64,000 nucleotides of DNA from an uncultured Actinomycetes bacterium (GCA_903873775.1 CAIQPR010000010.1:49117-113116), one strand, 5' to 3'. Shown: positions 53,982-63,612, counted from the first letter of the stretch. Notes: generated by a model from the letters alone, not told the origin. Numbers and translations are program-made.

Positions 53982-55055
53982 ATGGGCACCTATTCGATGC
54001 AGGATGTGGACGCGTTGGTGGCAGACAGCCTCGCGTCGGTTGCCGCGCTGACGTCCTTAGATGAGCTTCGAGCACACGAGGCGGAACTCGACGGCAAGCG
54101 CTCACCGTTCGCAGTGCTCCAGAAGACCTTGGGCGCTCTCGAGCCCGACGAGCGTCGTGAGGCGGGCGCACGCCTGCAGGCCGCTCGTGCGACGGTGCGT
54201 GAGGCGTTGGACGCTCGTCGTGTGGCGCTCGAGGCTGACGAACGTGTAGTCCGACTCACGCGTGACCGTCTCGACCTCGGCGACGTCGTGGTCACCTCTG
54301 TGAGCGCACCCCTCGCGGCAGGTCACGTGGGGCTCGTCCCGTCGACCCAGCGCGCACTGGAAGACGTCTTTGTCGCCATGGGTTTCACGGTCGCCGACGG
54401 ACCGGAAGTTGAGACGGACTGGTACAACTTCGAAGCACTCAATATTCCGCCCGCGCACCCGGCCCGCGGCATGTGGGACACCTTTTACGTCGAATTGGGC
54501 GATCCCGAAACGGTTCTCATGCGTACGCACACGTCGCCGACGCAAATCCACTTGATGGAGGAAGCGGTAGCGAACGGGACTCTGCCGATTCATTCCGTCA
54601 TGCCCGGGCGATGCTTTCGACGGGACACACCGGACGCCCGTCACCTCGCGACGTTCCACCAAATTGAAGGATTGGTCGTGGACCGGGGAATTTCGTTCGC
54701 GGATCTCGCGGGAGTGATCGAGACCTTCACGCGCGCCTACTTCGGCAGCGACATCGCGTCACGCCTGCGTCCGGCGTATTTCCCCTTCACCGAACCGTCC
54801 GCCGAGTTCGAGATCACCTGCACGATTTGTCGCGGGGACGGATGTCGCACCTGCTCCCAGACCGGTTGGATTGAATTGGGTGGTTGCGGCATGATCGACC
54901 CGGCGGTCTTTGACGCGGTGGGTATTGACGCGCGCGAGTGGAGCGGCTTCGCGTTTGGCTTTGGTATTGATCGCTGCGCCCAGATGAAGCACCAGATCGC
55001 GGACATGCGGGCGCTCATTGACAACGATGTCCGTTTTCTGAGGCAGTTCGCATGA
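53982..55055 (+). CDS. pheS: phenylalanyl-tRNA synthetase alpha subunit
   Basis: GFTVADGPEVETDWYNFEALNIPPAHPAR, RTHTSPTQIH, FAFGFGIDRCAQMKHQI. Confidence 0.97.
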   Translation: MGTYSMQDVDALVADSLASVAALTSLDELRAHEAELDGKRSPFAVLQKTLGALEPDERREAGARLQAARATVREALDARRVALEADERVVRLTRDRLDLGDVVVTSVSAPLAAGHVGLVPSTQRALEDVFVAMGFTVADGPEVETDWYNFEALNIPPAHPARGMWDTFYVELGDPETVLMRTHTSPTQIHLMEEAVANGTLPIHSVMPGRCFRRDTPDARHLATFHQIEGLVVDRGISFADLAGVIETFTRAYFGSDIASRLRPAYFPFTEPSAEFEITCTICRGDGCRTCSQTGWIELGGCGMIDPAVFDAVGIDAREWSGFAFGFGIDRCAQMKHQIADMRALIDNDVRFLRQFA

Positions 55056-57526
55056 AGATTCCTGTCAGTTGGCTATCCGAGTTCATTGACGTTCCCGGCG
55101 ATCTCGACGCCCTGCGTGCCACACTCGACGACCTCGGACTCGTGGTGGAGGGTATTGAACGAGTCGGCGAGGGGCTCGAGGACGTGGTCGTGGCCCGCGT
55201 TGATGAGATCCACGCCATTGAGGGCGCGGACCGTATCCGACGGGTGATCGTGGATGCGGGGGACGGACCCGTCGAGATCGTCTGCGGGGCGATGAATTTT
55301 GTCGTAGGTAATCATGTGCCACTCGCGCCCGTGGGGGCAGTACTCCCCGGTGATTTCGTCATTGCGCAACGCAAGATGCGGGGCGTCACCTCGAACGGCA
55401 TGTTGTGTTCGGGTCGCGAACTGGGCCTCGGTGAGGACCATTCCGGCCTCTTGATCCTCGACGAACACCCCAACCTCTTCGTTGGTCAACGCCTCCTCGA
55501 CCTCTTGGGCATCGAGTCAGACGTGGTGCTCGATATTTCTCCGGAAGGGAACCGACCCGACGCGTGGTCGGTGGAGGGTGTGGCGCGGGATATCGCCGCT
55601 CGTTTGTCACTGGAGGTCAAGTCTGTCGCCACGGCTGAACCCACGTCGGCCACGCCCACAAGCACGTTCGCCTCGGCGGCTATTGACGCCCCTGATTTGT
55701 GCGGCGCGTTGATGGTCAGCGTTGTGCGTGGTGTGACGGTGCGGGAATCGCCGCGGTGGTTGCAGCGACGACTCGAGATGGCGGGTATGCGCGCGGTCAA
55801 CAATGTCGTCGATGCATCGAATTACGTGATGTTGGAGCTGGGTCAGCCGACGCACCCCTACGATGCCGCGCTCGTCAAAGGACGACACTTGGGCGTCCGT
55901 CGGGCGACGGCGGGGGAGACGCTCGTCACATTGGATGACGTCGAGCGGGAGCTCGGCCGACCTGGTCGTGGCCTCGGTGACACGGGTGTGGATTGCGTCA
56001 TTGTGGACGGCACGGACACCGTGGTGGGACTCGCGGGCGTCATGGGTGGCGCCACGAGTGAGATTTCCTCGAGCACCACGGACGTGCTTCTCGAAGCTGC
56101 GTTCTTCCAGCCCATGGTGATTGCCCGGACGTCCAAGAGATTGGGACTGCGGTCCGAGGCGTCGAATCGTTTCGAACGGGGCGTTGACCCCCGCCTCGCG
56201 CCGCGCGCGACCGCACGCTTCGTCGCGCTGCTGCAGCTGTCATCGCCGGACCTCGAATGGCTCAGCGAGCCGCTGATGGCGAGTGGCGAGACACCGGAGC
56301 GACCCGTGCTCACTGTGTCCCAGGCCGAGAGCGACGCACTTCTCGGTACGCATGTTCCCCTCGAGGAATCGGCACGACTGCTCCGCGCCATCAATTTTGA
56401 GGTCCAGATCGACAACGACGTGATGACGGTCGTTCCCTCGAGTGCCCGCCTCGACATTCGTAGCGGCCTCGCGGGCCGCGCCGACGTCATCGAAGAGATC
56501 GCGCGTCTATACAGCTACCGGCGACTGGCCCGTCGCACGCCAACGTGGCCGGCACCCGGGGGGCTGACGGAACGCCAGAAACTCCGTCGCACGCTGCGCG
56601 ACGTGTGTGTGGGGTTCGGTGGTTTTGAGGCGTGGACGCCGTCGCTCGGCGACGACGATGACTTCGATGTCTTTCACCCCGGTGTCGAACGTCTCCGTAT
56701 CACCAATCCTCTCTCGAGTGACGAATCGGTGCTTCGCGCATCCTGCGTCCTCGGCCTCGTGCGCACCTGGGCGCGCAATGCGGAGCGTGGGAGCGGTGAC
56801 GTTGTTTTCTTCGAACTCGGCACCGTGTTTACCCACCCGAACGTGGCGGACACTCCCCGGCGCGCGCGCGGCGGGGCCGATGGGGCGTCGGACGTCCCAT
56901 TGCCCGTCGAGCGTGAGATGTTGACCGCACTGTTTGCGCGTGAAGGAGATGACGCGACGTCCGCGGTGGCCGCATGGTCCGTGTTGGCAGAGCGGCTTCG
57001 TCTCGCTGACGTGGTGGTGCGTGCCGCAGAGGCGCCAACGGGGTGGCATCCCACACGGTTCGCACTCCTCGAAGATCGCGCCTCTGGCGCTGTCGTCGGT
57101 CGTCTCGGCGAAGTGGACCCTGACGTTGTCGCTCGCATCGCCCCGACGGGTCGATCGCAGCAACGTCTCGGCGTGATGGTGATCTCTATCGATGTCATCA
57201 GTGACGGTGCTCTCGCGACGAGGCGCAGCGAGTTTGTCACGGTGCCGAGTCGCTTTCCCGCGGCCGCGGTGGACTTGGCGTTCGTCACGCCGACGAGCGT
57301 CAACGCACACGATTTCGCGTTCACGTTGCGCCACGCGAGTGATCTTGTGGAGTCCGTCACGCTCTTCGACGTGTTTACGGGTGAATCGCTGGGGGACGAC
57401 GTGCGTTCCTTGGCCTACGCCATTCGCTTCGCGGCGGACGACCGGACGTTGAGTGAAAGTGATGTGACCGCTGCGCGCGCCGCGCTGATTTCCGCCGCGG
57501 AGAGTCTGGGCGCGCGACTGCGCTAG
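55052..57526 (+). CDS. pheT: phenylalanyl-tRNA synthetase beta subunit
   Basis: MKIPVSWLSEFID, VVDASNYVMLELGQPTHPYDAALVKG, C-terminal anticodon-binding-like domain. Confidence 0.97.
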   Translation: MKIPVSWLSEFIDVPGDLDALRATLDDLGLVVEGIERVGEGLEDVVVARVDEIHAIEGADRIRRVIVDAGDGPVEIVCGAMNFVVGNHVPLAPVGAVLPGDFVIAQRKMRGVTSNGMLCSGRELGLGEDHSGLLILDEHPNLFVGQRLLDLLGIESDVVLDISPEGNRPDAWSVEGVARDIAARLSLEVKSVATAEPTSATPTSTFASAAIDAPDLCGALMVSVVRGVTVRESPRWLQRRLEMAGMRAVNNVVDASNYVMLELGQPTHPYDAALVKGRHLGVRRATAGETLVTLDDVERELGRPGRGLGDTGVDCVIVDGTDTVVGLAGVMGGATSEISSSTTDVLLEAAFFQPMVIARTSKRLGLRSEASNRFERGVDPRLAPRATARFVALLQLSSPDLEWLSEPLMASGETPERPVLTVSQAESDALLGTHVPLEESARLLRAINFEVQIDNDVMTVVPSSARLDIRSGLAGRADVIEEIARLYSYRRLARRTPTWPAPGGLTERQKLRRTLRDVCVGFGGFEAWTPSLGDDDDFDVFHPGVERLRITNPLSSDESVLRASCVLGLVRTWARNAERGSGDVVFFELGTVFTHPNVADTPRRARGGADGASDVPLPVEREMLTALFAREGDDATSAVAAWSVLAERLRLADVVVRAAEAPTGWHPTRFALLEDRASGAVVGRLGEVDPDVVARIAPTGRSQQRLGVMVISIDVISDGALATRRSEFVTVPSRFPAAAVDLAFVTPTSVNAHDFAFTLRHASDLVESVTLFDVFTGESLGDDVRSLAYAIRFAADDRTLSESDVTAARAALISAAESLGARLR

Positions 57527-58410
57527 CGAGCGTCGGCCTCAGCGTCGGCACGAGCAACCTGGGGGCTGCGCGAGGTCGCGAGGATGGATCCGACGACAAT
57601 GAGGGGAAACCCGATCACGAGACCGACCGTCACCGACTCGCGGAGAAAGACAGTGCCGAGCAACACGGCAACTGCAGTGTTGATGTAGGTGACGACGACT
57701 GTCCGTGACGGGCCATTCTCCTTGACCGAGGCGAAGAGCACGAGGAAGGCACCGGCCGTGCAGACGACAGCCAACACGGCGACCGACATCCAGGTTTCCG
57801 CGCGCACGTGCGCGGGCCAGTGCGTGAGTCCCCACGGCGCGTACACGAGAGCCACGAGGGTGATGGACGTCGCCACGACGGCGAGGCCGGACATGTCTTG
57901 GAGTTTCGCGGAGAGAATCATGGGTCCGGCGGCGTACCCGACGACGACAACGGACATCGCGGCCACCCACCACCACGATCCTCCGCTGACATCCAAGCCG
58001 ACGAGAGTGATCACGCCCGCCGTCCCCACCGCGAGGCCCAGAATCCGCCGACGTCCAATGATGACGTCCGGATGGACGAGACGTGAGAGACCGACCGACA
58101 CCAGCGGCACGGTCGCGACGATAAGTCCCGTCAGCGAACTGGAGAGGTGCTTCTCGGCGGTACCCATCATGACCCACGGAATACCGAATTCAATGACGGT
58201 GTAGAGCACGACCCACCGCCACACGGGCCGCAGTGAGGGAAGCACTCTTTGGTGCACGGCGACGGGCATCAAGAGCACGGCGGCGGGCAACGTGCGTGCC
58301 ATGACCAAAGCGCCGGGGTCGAGCTGGCGCACGGCAATGCGAATCAAGAAGTAGGGAATGCCCCACATCACACTGAGAGCGAGAAAATAGGTCCACCCTC
58401 GTCGTGTCAC
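57523..58410 (-). CDS. EamA/DMT family transporter
   Basis: FLALSVMWGIPYFLIRIAVRQLDPGALVMARTLPAA; ten hydrophobic segments. Confidence 0.88.
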   Translation of the reverse strand: MTRRGWTYFLALSVMWGIPYFLIRIAVRQLDPGALVMARTLPAAVLLMPVAVHQRVLPSLRPVWRWVVLYTVIEFGIPWVMMGTAEKHLSSSLTGLIVATVPLVSVGLSRLVHPDVIIGRRRILGLAVGTAGVITLVGLDVSGGSWWWVAAMSVVVVGYAAGPMILSAKLQDMSGLAVVATSITLVALVYAPWGLTHWPAHVRAETWMSVAVLAVVCTAGAFLVLFASVKENGPSRTVVVTYINTAVAVLLGTVFLRESVTVGLVIGFPLIVVGSILATSRSPQVARADAEADAR

Positions 58411-58445
58411 GCGTCCAGCCTAACTTGCGAATTTACTCTTGACTG

Positions 58446-58459
58446 TGCATAAAATTGCA
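58446..58459. promoter_or_regulatory. ARG box (ArgR operator) overlapping -10 of argC
   Basis: TGCATAAAATTGCA, close to TGAATWWWWATTCA; contains -10-like TAAAAT 58450-58455, six nt before the argC ATG. Confidence 0.7.
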
Positions 58460-58461
58460 CT

Positions 58462-59475
58462 ATGCGTGCAGCCGTCATCGGAGCCTCAGGGTATGCGGGA
58501 TCAGAGATTCTGCGTCTTCTGGTCGCCCACCCCCATCTCGACGTCGTTCTCGTGACCGCGGATTCCGCCCAGGGCGCGCTCGTGGGCGCGCACGTGCCGA
58601 GCTTGGCGGGGGCCTACGGCGACATGAGGTTTGCGTCTCACGCGGACGTCTTTGAAGCGGACGTGGATGTCGTGTTTCTGGCCTTACCGCACGGTGTCAG
58701 TCAGGACTATGTGCCACGGCTTCGGGACCAGAATCGCATCGTGGTGGATCTCGGGGCCGATTATCGCCTGAAAGATCCCCTGCACTACGACCAGTGGTAC
58801 GGGGCGGCTCACCGAACACCCGAGCTGTTGTCCGGTGCCGTCTACGGACTCGTCGAGCGACACCGATCGAAACTTGCCGGAGCGATGCTGCTGGCGATTC
58901 CGGGTTGCTACCCGACGGCGAGCGCTCTGGCGCTCGGCCCGTTCGTGGATGAGGGGTGGATTGCGCCCACCGGCATTGTGGTCAACGCGCTCTCCGGTGT
59001 GTCCGGAGCGGGGCGAGCCCCGAGCGATCGCTTGCACTTTCCGCGTCTTCACGCGAACGCCGAAGCGTACGGACTTCTTCATCACCGACACACCATTGAG
59101 ATCCAAGAGGAAATTGGCGCCGAAGTGATCTTCACGCCGCACTTGGTGCCCGTGAGTCGCGGCATGCTGGTCACGGCCTACGGCAGAATCACGGCCCCTC
59201 ATTCCAGTGAGGACGCCCTGGCTCTGCTGCGCGAGACCTATGCGAATGACCCCTTCGTTGTCGTCACCGATGAGCCGCCGTCGCTCAAGGATCCCCTCGG
59301 TTCCAATATGTGCCTCCTGTCTGCTCGCGTCGACGAACGCACCGGGTGGCTTGTGGTCATGAGTGCACTCGACAACTTGACCAAGGGGGCGGCCGGCCAA
59401 GCGGTGCAGGCACTGAATGTCTCGCGCGGCTGGGATGAAACCTTGGGCGTCCCGCTGGTTGGAGTCGCGCCGTGA
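58462..59475 (+). CDS. argC: N-acetyl-gamma-glutamyl-phosphate reductase
   Basis: AAVIGASGYAGSEILRLL, IPGCYPTASALAL, GVSGAGRAP. Confidence 0.97.
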   Translation: MRAAVIGASGYAGSEILRLLVAHPHLDVVLVTADSAQGALVGAHVPSLAGAYGDMRFASHADVFEADVDVVFLALPHGVSQDYVPRLRDQNRIVVDLGADYRLKDPLHYDQWYGAAHRTPELLSGAVYGLVERHRSKLAGAMLLAIPGCYPTASALALGPFVDEGWIAPTGIVVNALSGVSGAGRAPSDRLHFPRLHANAEAYGLLHHRHTIEIQEEIGAEVIFTPHLVPVSRGMLVTAYGRITAPHSSEDALALLRETYANDPFVVVTDEPPSLKDPLGSNMCLLSARVDERTGWLVVMSALDNLTKGAAGQAVQALNVSRGWDETLGVPLVGVAP

Positions 59476-60263
59476 GCGTCGTGGTCGTCAAATTGGGGGG
59501 TCACGCCCTCGACGGTGCTACTGACCTCGAGCACACGCTCGACATGTTGGCGAGCGACCTCGCCTCGCTCGCGAACAGTGGAACACACGTCGTATTGGTG
59601 CACGGTGCGGGTCCCCAGATTTCGGAACTGCTCACAACTCTCGGGATTCCCGTGTCGTTCGTGGATGGTCTTCGCGTCACTGACGCGGCCACCATGAACG
59701 TGGTGGCGATGTCGCTAGGACTTGTGAACCAGCAATTGGTGTTGGGGTTGCAGCGGCGCCAGGTGCGGGCCGTCGGGCTCAGCGGCGTCGACGCGGGGAT
59801 GGTGACCGCGACGTCCAAGGGAGAGCGGTGGCAGCGCGCGGGCGACGTGACGCACGTCGACACGTCCTATCTGTCGCATGTTCTCGCTCAGGGCTTTCTC
59901 CCCGTGGTGAGTCCGGTGTCGGCGAGTGTCTCGGGCGAGCTGATGAATTGCAACGCGGACGCGGTGGCCGGCGCCCTCGCGGCGGCCGTGCGGGCCGACG
60001 CACTGGTATTGCTGAGTGACGTCGACCGATTGCGTCGCGACCCCGATGATCCGAACTCGGCCGTCGCATCGGCCACTGTCGAAGACGTCGAGGCATTGAT
60101 GGCGTCCGGCGCGATTCGTGACGGGATGACCCCGAAGATGCACGCCGCGCTGACGGCGGTGACGGCGGGCGCACGTCGCGTGGTTCTCGCCAACGGCACG
60201 CGCCCTGGCGCGCTCGCGAACGCGCTGAGTGACGCTCGCACGGGTACGGAGATCACGGCGTAA
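59472..60263 (+). CDS. argB: acetylglutamate kinase
   Basis: VVKLGGHAL, VLVHGAGPQISELLTTLGIPVSFVDGLRVTD, NCNADAVAGALAAAV. Confidence 0.96.
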   Translation: MSVVVVKLGGHALDGATDLEHTLDMLASDLASLANSGTHVVLVHGAGPQISELLTTLGIPVSFVDGLRVTDAATMNVVAMSLGLVNQQLVLGLQRRQVRAVGLSGVDAGMVTATSKGERWQRAGDVTHVDTSYLSHVLAQGFLPVVSPVSASVSGELMNCNADAVAGALAAAVRADALVLLSDVDRLRRDPDDPNSAVASATVEDVEALMASGAIRDGMTPKMHAALTAVTAGARRVVLANGTRPGALANALSDARTGTEITA

Positions 60264-60281
60264 GCCGGAAGGAAGACACAG

Positions 60282-60779
60282 ATGACCAAAGCACAACGCC
60301 AACACCGCATCGTTGAGATTCTCGACGACGAGGTCGTCACGACCGGTGCGCAACTCACCACGCTGCTGGAGCGCGACGGTTTTCAAGCGACCCAAGCGAC
60401 CGTCACGCGTGATCTTCAGGAATTGGGTGTCGTCAAGTCGCGCGACGCCCACGGCGTGCGCCGACTCATTCTGCCGAGTACCCCCATGGTGGGGCCGGCG
60501 CCGCTTGATCATTTGCGTCGCATGATGGGGGAGTGGGCGGTGGCCATCGATAACTCCGGCCACTTGGTGGTGATTCGCACACCACCTGGTTGCGCACACG
60601 TGGTGGCCTCGGCCCTGGATCGCAGCATTCTCGACGGCGTGCTCGGGACGGTGGCCGGCGATGACACAATTTTGGTGATTGCCACGGAGGACAAAGGTGG
60701 CGTCCACCTCGTGAAGGAACTTCGTGAACTGGCAGGGCTCTCACAGGAACGCGCGACGAGCGCGAAGGGAAGGAAGTAA
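60282..60779 (+). CDS. argR: arginine repressor
   Basis: RQHRIVEILDDEVVTTGAQLTTLLERDGFQATQATVTRDLQELGVVK; GTVAGDDTILVIA. Confidence 0.96.
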   Translation: MTKAQRQHRIVEILDDEVVTTGAQLTTLLERDGFQATQATVTRDLQELGVVKSRDAHGVRRLILPSTPMVGPAPLDHLRRMMGEWAVAIDNSGHLVVIRTPPGCAHVVASALDRSILDGVLGTVAGDDTILVIATEDKGGVHLVKELRELAGLSQERATSAKGRK

Positions 60780-60782
60780 GAC

Positions 60783-62000
60783 ATGGCGAAAAGAGTGGTT
60801 CTCGCGTACAGCGGAGGGTTGGACACATCCGTCGCGGTGCGATGGATGATGGAAGAGTGGGGCGTTGAAGTGGTGTGCGTCCTCGTGGACGTGGGCCAAG
60901 GCGACGCGGAAGACTTCGACGCGATTCGTGCGCGCGCCCTGGCTGCCGGTGCCATCGAATGCGTGATTGTTGACGCCCGCGACGAAATGGCCGAAGAATT
61001 CTGCGCGCCGGCCATCCTGGCCAACGCGCGCTACGAGGGGAAGTACCCCCTCGTGTCCGCCCTTTCACGACCGGTCATTGTGCGACACCTCGTCGATCAA
61101 GCACGCAAGTTCAACGCGCAGGCCGTCGCCCACGGGTGCACCGGGAAGGGCAACGACCAAGTGCGTTTCGAAGTCGGTACGCACGCCTTGGCACCCGATC
61201 TTGAGGTGTTGGCGCCCGCGCGCCTGTGGGGCATGACGCGAGCGGACTCCGTGGACTACGCGGCGAAGTGGAACATTCCCATCGGCGCGACGAAGGAGAA
61301 GATCTACAGCATCGACGAGAACCTGTGGGGTCGTGCGATTGAGTGCGGTGCCATGGAGGACCCCTGGGCCGCGCCGCCTGAAGAGCCGTTCACGTTGACG
61401 CGCGTTCGCTCTCAGGAGACCGTCGAGCTCACAATCGCTTTCGAGGGTGGTTTGCCGGTGGCAGTGGACGGGGTGAGCATGTCTCTCGCCGACATCATCT
61501 CCACGGTGACCGAGCGCGCGGGCGCGACCGGATTTGGGCGACTGGACATGGTTGAGAACCGTCGTGTTGGTATTAAGAGCCGCGAAGTGTACGAGTGTCC
61601 CGGCGCCTTGGCGATCATTGCTGCGCACTGTGATCTCGAGGATCTCACGCTGGAACGCGACGTGCACCACGAGAAGTTGCGCCTCGAGACCCGGTGGGCC
61701 GAACTCGTCTACGACGGTATGTGGTTCTCGCCCCTCAAAGAGGCACTCGATGCCTTCATGAGCGAAACGCAGCGCTCGGTCACTGGAGAAGTGCGGCTGC
61801 GCTTTGAAGCCCCCGGTCTCATGCGCATCGTGGGACGCCGCAGCCCGGTGGCGTTGTACGACTACGGACTTGCGACCTACGAAGCCGCCGATACGTTCCG
61901 TCACGAAGACTCTGAAGGGTTCGTCCGCTTGTGGGGGCTCGGTATCGCCACGTGGGCCGCTCGCCAGGGCGCCAAGAACGCGTCGGCGCGTCAGGGATGA
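60783..62000 (+). CDS. argG: argininosuccinate synthase
   Basis: VVLAYSGGLDTSVAVRWM, AHGCTGKGNDQVRFE. Confidence 0.98.
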   Translation: MAKRVVLAYSGGLDTSVAVRWMMEEWGVEVVCVLVDVGQGDAEDFDAIRARALAAGAIECVIVDARDEMAEEFCAPAILANARYEGKYPLVSALSRPVIVRHLVDQARKFNAQAVAHGCTGKGNDQVRFEVGTHALAPDLEVLAPARLWGMTRADSVDYAAKWNIPIGATKEKIYSIDENLWGRAIECGAMEDPWAAPPEEPFTLTRVRSQETVELTIAFEGGLPVAVDGVSMSLADIISTVTERAGATGFGRLDMVENRRVGIKSREVYECPGALAIIAAHCDLEDLTLERDVHHEKLRLETRWAELVYDGMWFSPLKEALDAFMSETQRSVTGEVRLRFEAPGLMRIVGRRSPVALYDYGLATYEAADTFRHEDSEGFVRLWGLGIATWAARQGAKNASARQG

Positions 62001-63379
62001 CGCTCTGGCACGGCCGGTTCTCGACCGGCATGTCCGACGCGCTTTGGGATCTCTCCGAGAGCTACTCCTTCGACCACGTTCTGTGGCGACATGATCTCAT
62101 GGGATCGCGCGCGCACGTACGCGGTCTCGGCCGTGCGGGCATTGTGAGCGCGGAGGAAATGACTCTCTTGCTCGAGACGCTCGACGCCGTGGAGGAAGAG
62201 TTTGCGAGTGGTGTCTTTGTGCGTACGCCGAGCGACGAAGACATTCATATGGCCATCGAACGCCGCGTGACCGAAATAGCGGGACCGACGGGGGCGAAAC
62301 TCCACACGGCACGGTCACGCAACGACCAAGTGGCGACCACGTTGCGACTCTTTACGCGGGACGCGGTCACGGATATTGCGGCGCGAGCACTAGGTCTCGC
62401 AGCGACGTTGCACGAAGTGGGCGAGCGGTACCCGGACGTGTACCTGCCCGGCTACACGCACCTCCAAAGAGCACAGCCGGTACTGCTCTCCCATCACGTG
62501 AGAGCACACGCCTGGGCCCTTGTGCGCGACGTGGATCGGCTGCTTTCTTCACGCGACAGAGCGAACATCTCGCCGCTCGGTGCGGGGGCTTTGGCGGGGA
62601 CGTCTCTTCCCATTTCACCCGAAGAAACTGCCAAGGATCTCGGTTTCTCGCGCGCCTTTGAGAACTCTCTCGATGCGGTGAGCGACCGTGATTTCGTCGC
62701 CGAAGCACTCTTCAACATTGCGTTGCTCGGCGTGCACTGCAGCCGACTCGGCGAGGAACTCGTCCTCTGGACGACGAGTGAATTCGGTTTTGCGTCGCTG
62801 ACCGATGACTTCACAACGGGCTCGTCCATGCTCCCTCAGAAGAAGAACTCTGATGTGGCGGAATTGGCGAGGGGCAAGTCGGGGCGGCTGGTGGGCAATC
62901 TCACGGGACTCTTGGTGACTTTGAAGGGTCTTCCACTCAGCTACAACCGAGACCTCCAAGAAGACAAGGAACCGCTGTTTGACTCGGTCCGCCAGATCCA
63001 CCTAGTACTCACGGCACTTTCTGGCGCGTACGGATCGATTGAGATTCACAGCGACGTCACCCGCGCCGCTGCCGATGATCCACTGATTGCGGCCATTGAT
63101 CTCGCCGAATGGATGGTTGTGCGAGGGACGCCCTTTCGACAGGCGCACGAACATGTCGGAGCTCTCGTGGGTCGCAGCGTGCGCGACGGCGTCCCACTCG
63201 TCGACCTCGTGGCCGCGGATCCCGTGCTGGCGGATGCGCGCGACATCCTCTCGCAGGGTGCGGCTCTCACACGGAGAACGTCCCCTGGGGGATCAGGTCC
63301 CACGCCGGCCACACGCCAACGGGAATTGTTGATGAACGAACTGCGTCGCGCCGAACAGAGACTTCGTGACGCGCACTAG
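61997..63379 (+). CDS. argH: argininosuccinate lyase
   Basis: LWHGRFSTGMSDALWDLSES, GSSMLPQKKNSDVAELARGKSGR; ATGA overlap with argG stop. Confidence 0.97.
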   Translation: MTLWHGRFSTGMSDALWDLSESYSFDHVLWRHDLMGSRAHVRGLGRAGIVSAEEMTLLLETLDAVEEEFASGVFVRTPSDEDIHMAIERRVTEIAGPTGAKLHTARSRNDQVATTLRLFTRDAVTDIAARALGLAATLHEVGERYPDVYLPGYTHLQRAQPVLLSHHVRAHAWALVRDVDRLLSSRDRANISPLGAGALAGTSLPISPEETAKDLGFSRAFENSLDAVSDRDFVAEALFNIALLGVHCSRLGEELVLWTTSEFGFASLTDDFTTGSSMLPQKKNSDVAELARGKSGRLVGNLTGLLVTLKGLPLSYNRDLQEDKEPLFDSVRQIHLVLTALSGAYGSIEIHSDVTRAAADDPLIAAIDLAEWMVVRGTPFRQAHEHVGALVGRSVRDGVPLVDLVAADPVLADARDILSQGAALTRRTSPGGSGPTPATRQRELLMNELRRAEQRLRDAH

Positions 63380-63416
63380 ACATCGAAGAGAGGACATCTC
63401 ACTGGTGGTCCCCACG

Positions 63417-63456
63417 ACGTGCGCGCGTCGGCTATAGTCGTCTTCGCACGTTTTTT
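63417..63456 (+). terminator. candidate intrinsic terminator of the arg operon
   Basis: ACGTGCG (63417-63423) / CGCACGT (63445-63451) followed by TTTTTT (63451-63456). Confidence 0.5.
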
Positions 63457-63480
63457 CGGTTGGGTAAATTTTTTGCCCGA

Positions 63481-63513
63481 TTGACGTCACCTAGGTGACG
63501 AACTTGCTATAGT
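63481..63513 (+). promoter_or_regulatory. candidate rRNA promoter: TTGACG, 16-bp perfect palindrome, extended -10 TGCTATAGT
   Basis: TTGACG 63481-63486; CGTCACCTAGGTGACG 63485-63500; TATAGT 63508-63513 preceded by TGC; 21-bp spacer is atypical. Confidence 0.55.
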
Positions 63514-63534
63514 GGTACTCCCACCGCAGAAACG

Positions 63535-63612
63535 GCGGCCCGAGTGGATTTGCACTCCGGCAGACCGCGCTGCTAAGGTGGGCAACCTTGCGGTTCGGAG
63601 AAATCCGGGCGC
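63535..63612 (+). other. highly structured segment of rRNA leader
   Basis: GC/GC, GCCC/GGGC, GGATTT/AAATCC, CTCCG/CGGAG, ACCGC/GCGGT, AGGT/ACCT nested pairings; alternative local hairpins GAGT/ACTC, GCAG/CTGC, AAGGT/ACCTT. Confidence 0.6.

Noticed and set aside
63535-63612. Possible tRNA-Ser(GCT): CTGCTAA loop, variable-arm-like AAGGT/ACCTT, GGTTCGG
   Set aside because: No proper T-stem (GGTTCGGAGAAATCC does not self-pair), anticodon stem mismatched and no CCA-ready acceptor; treated as a structured leader element instead
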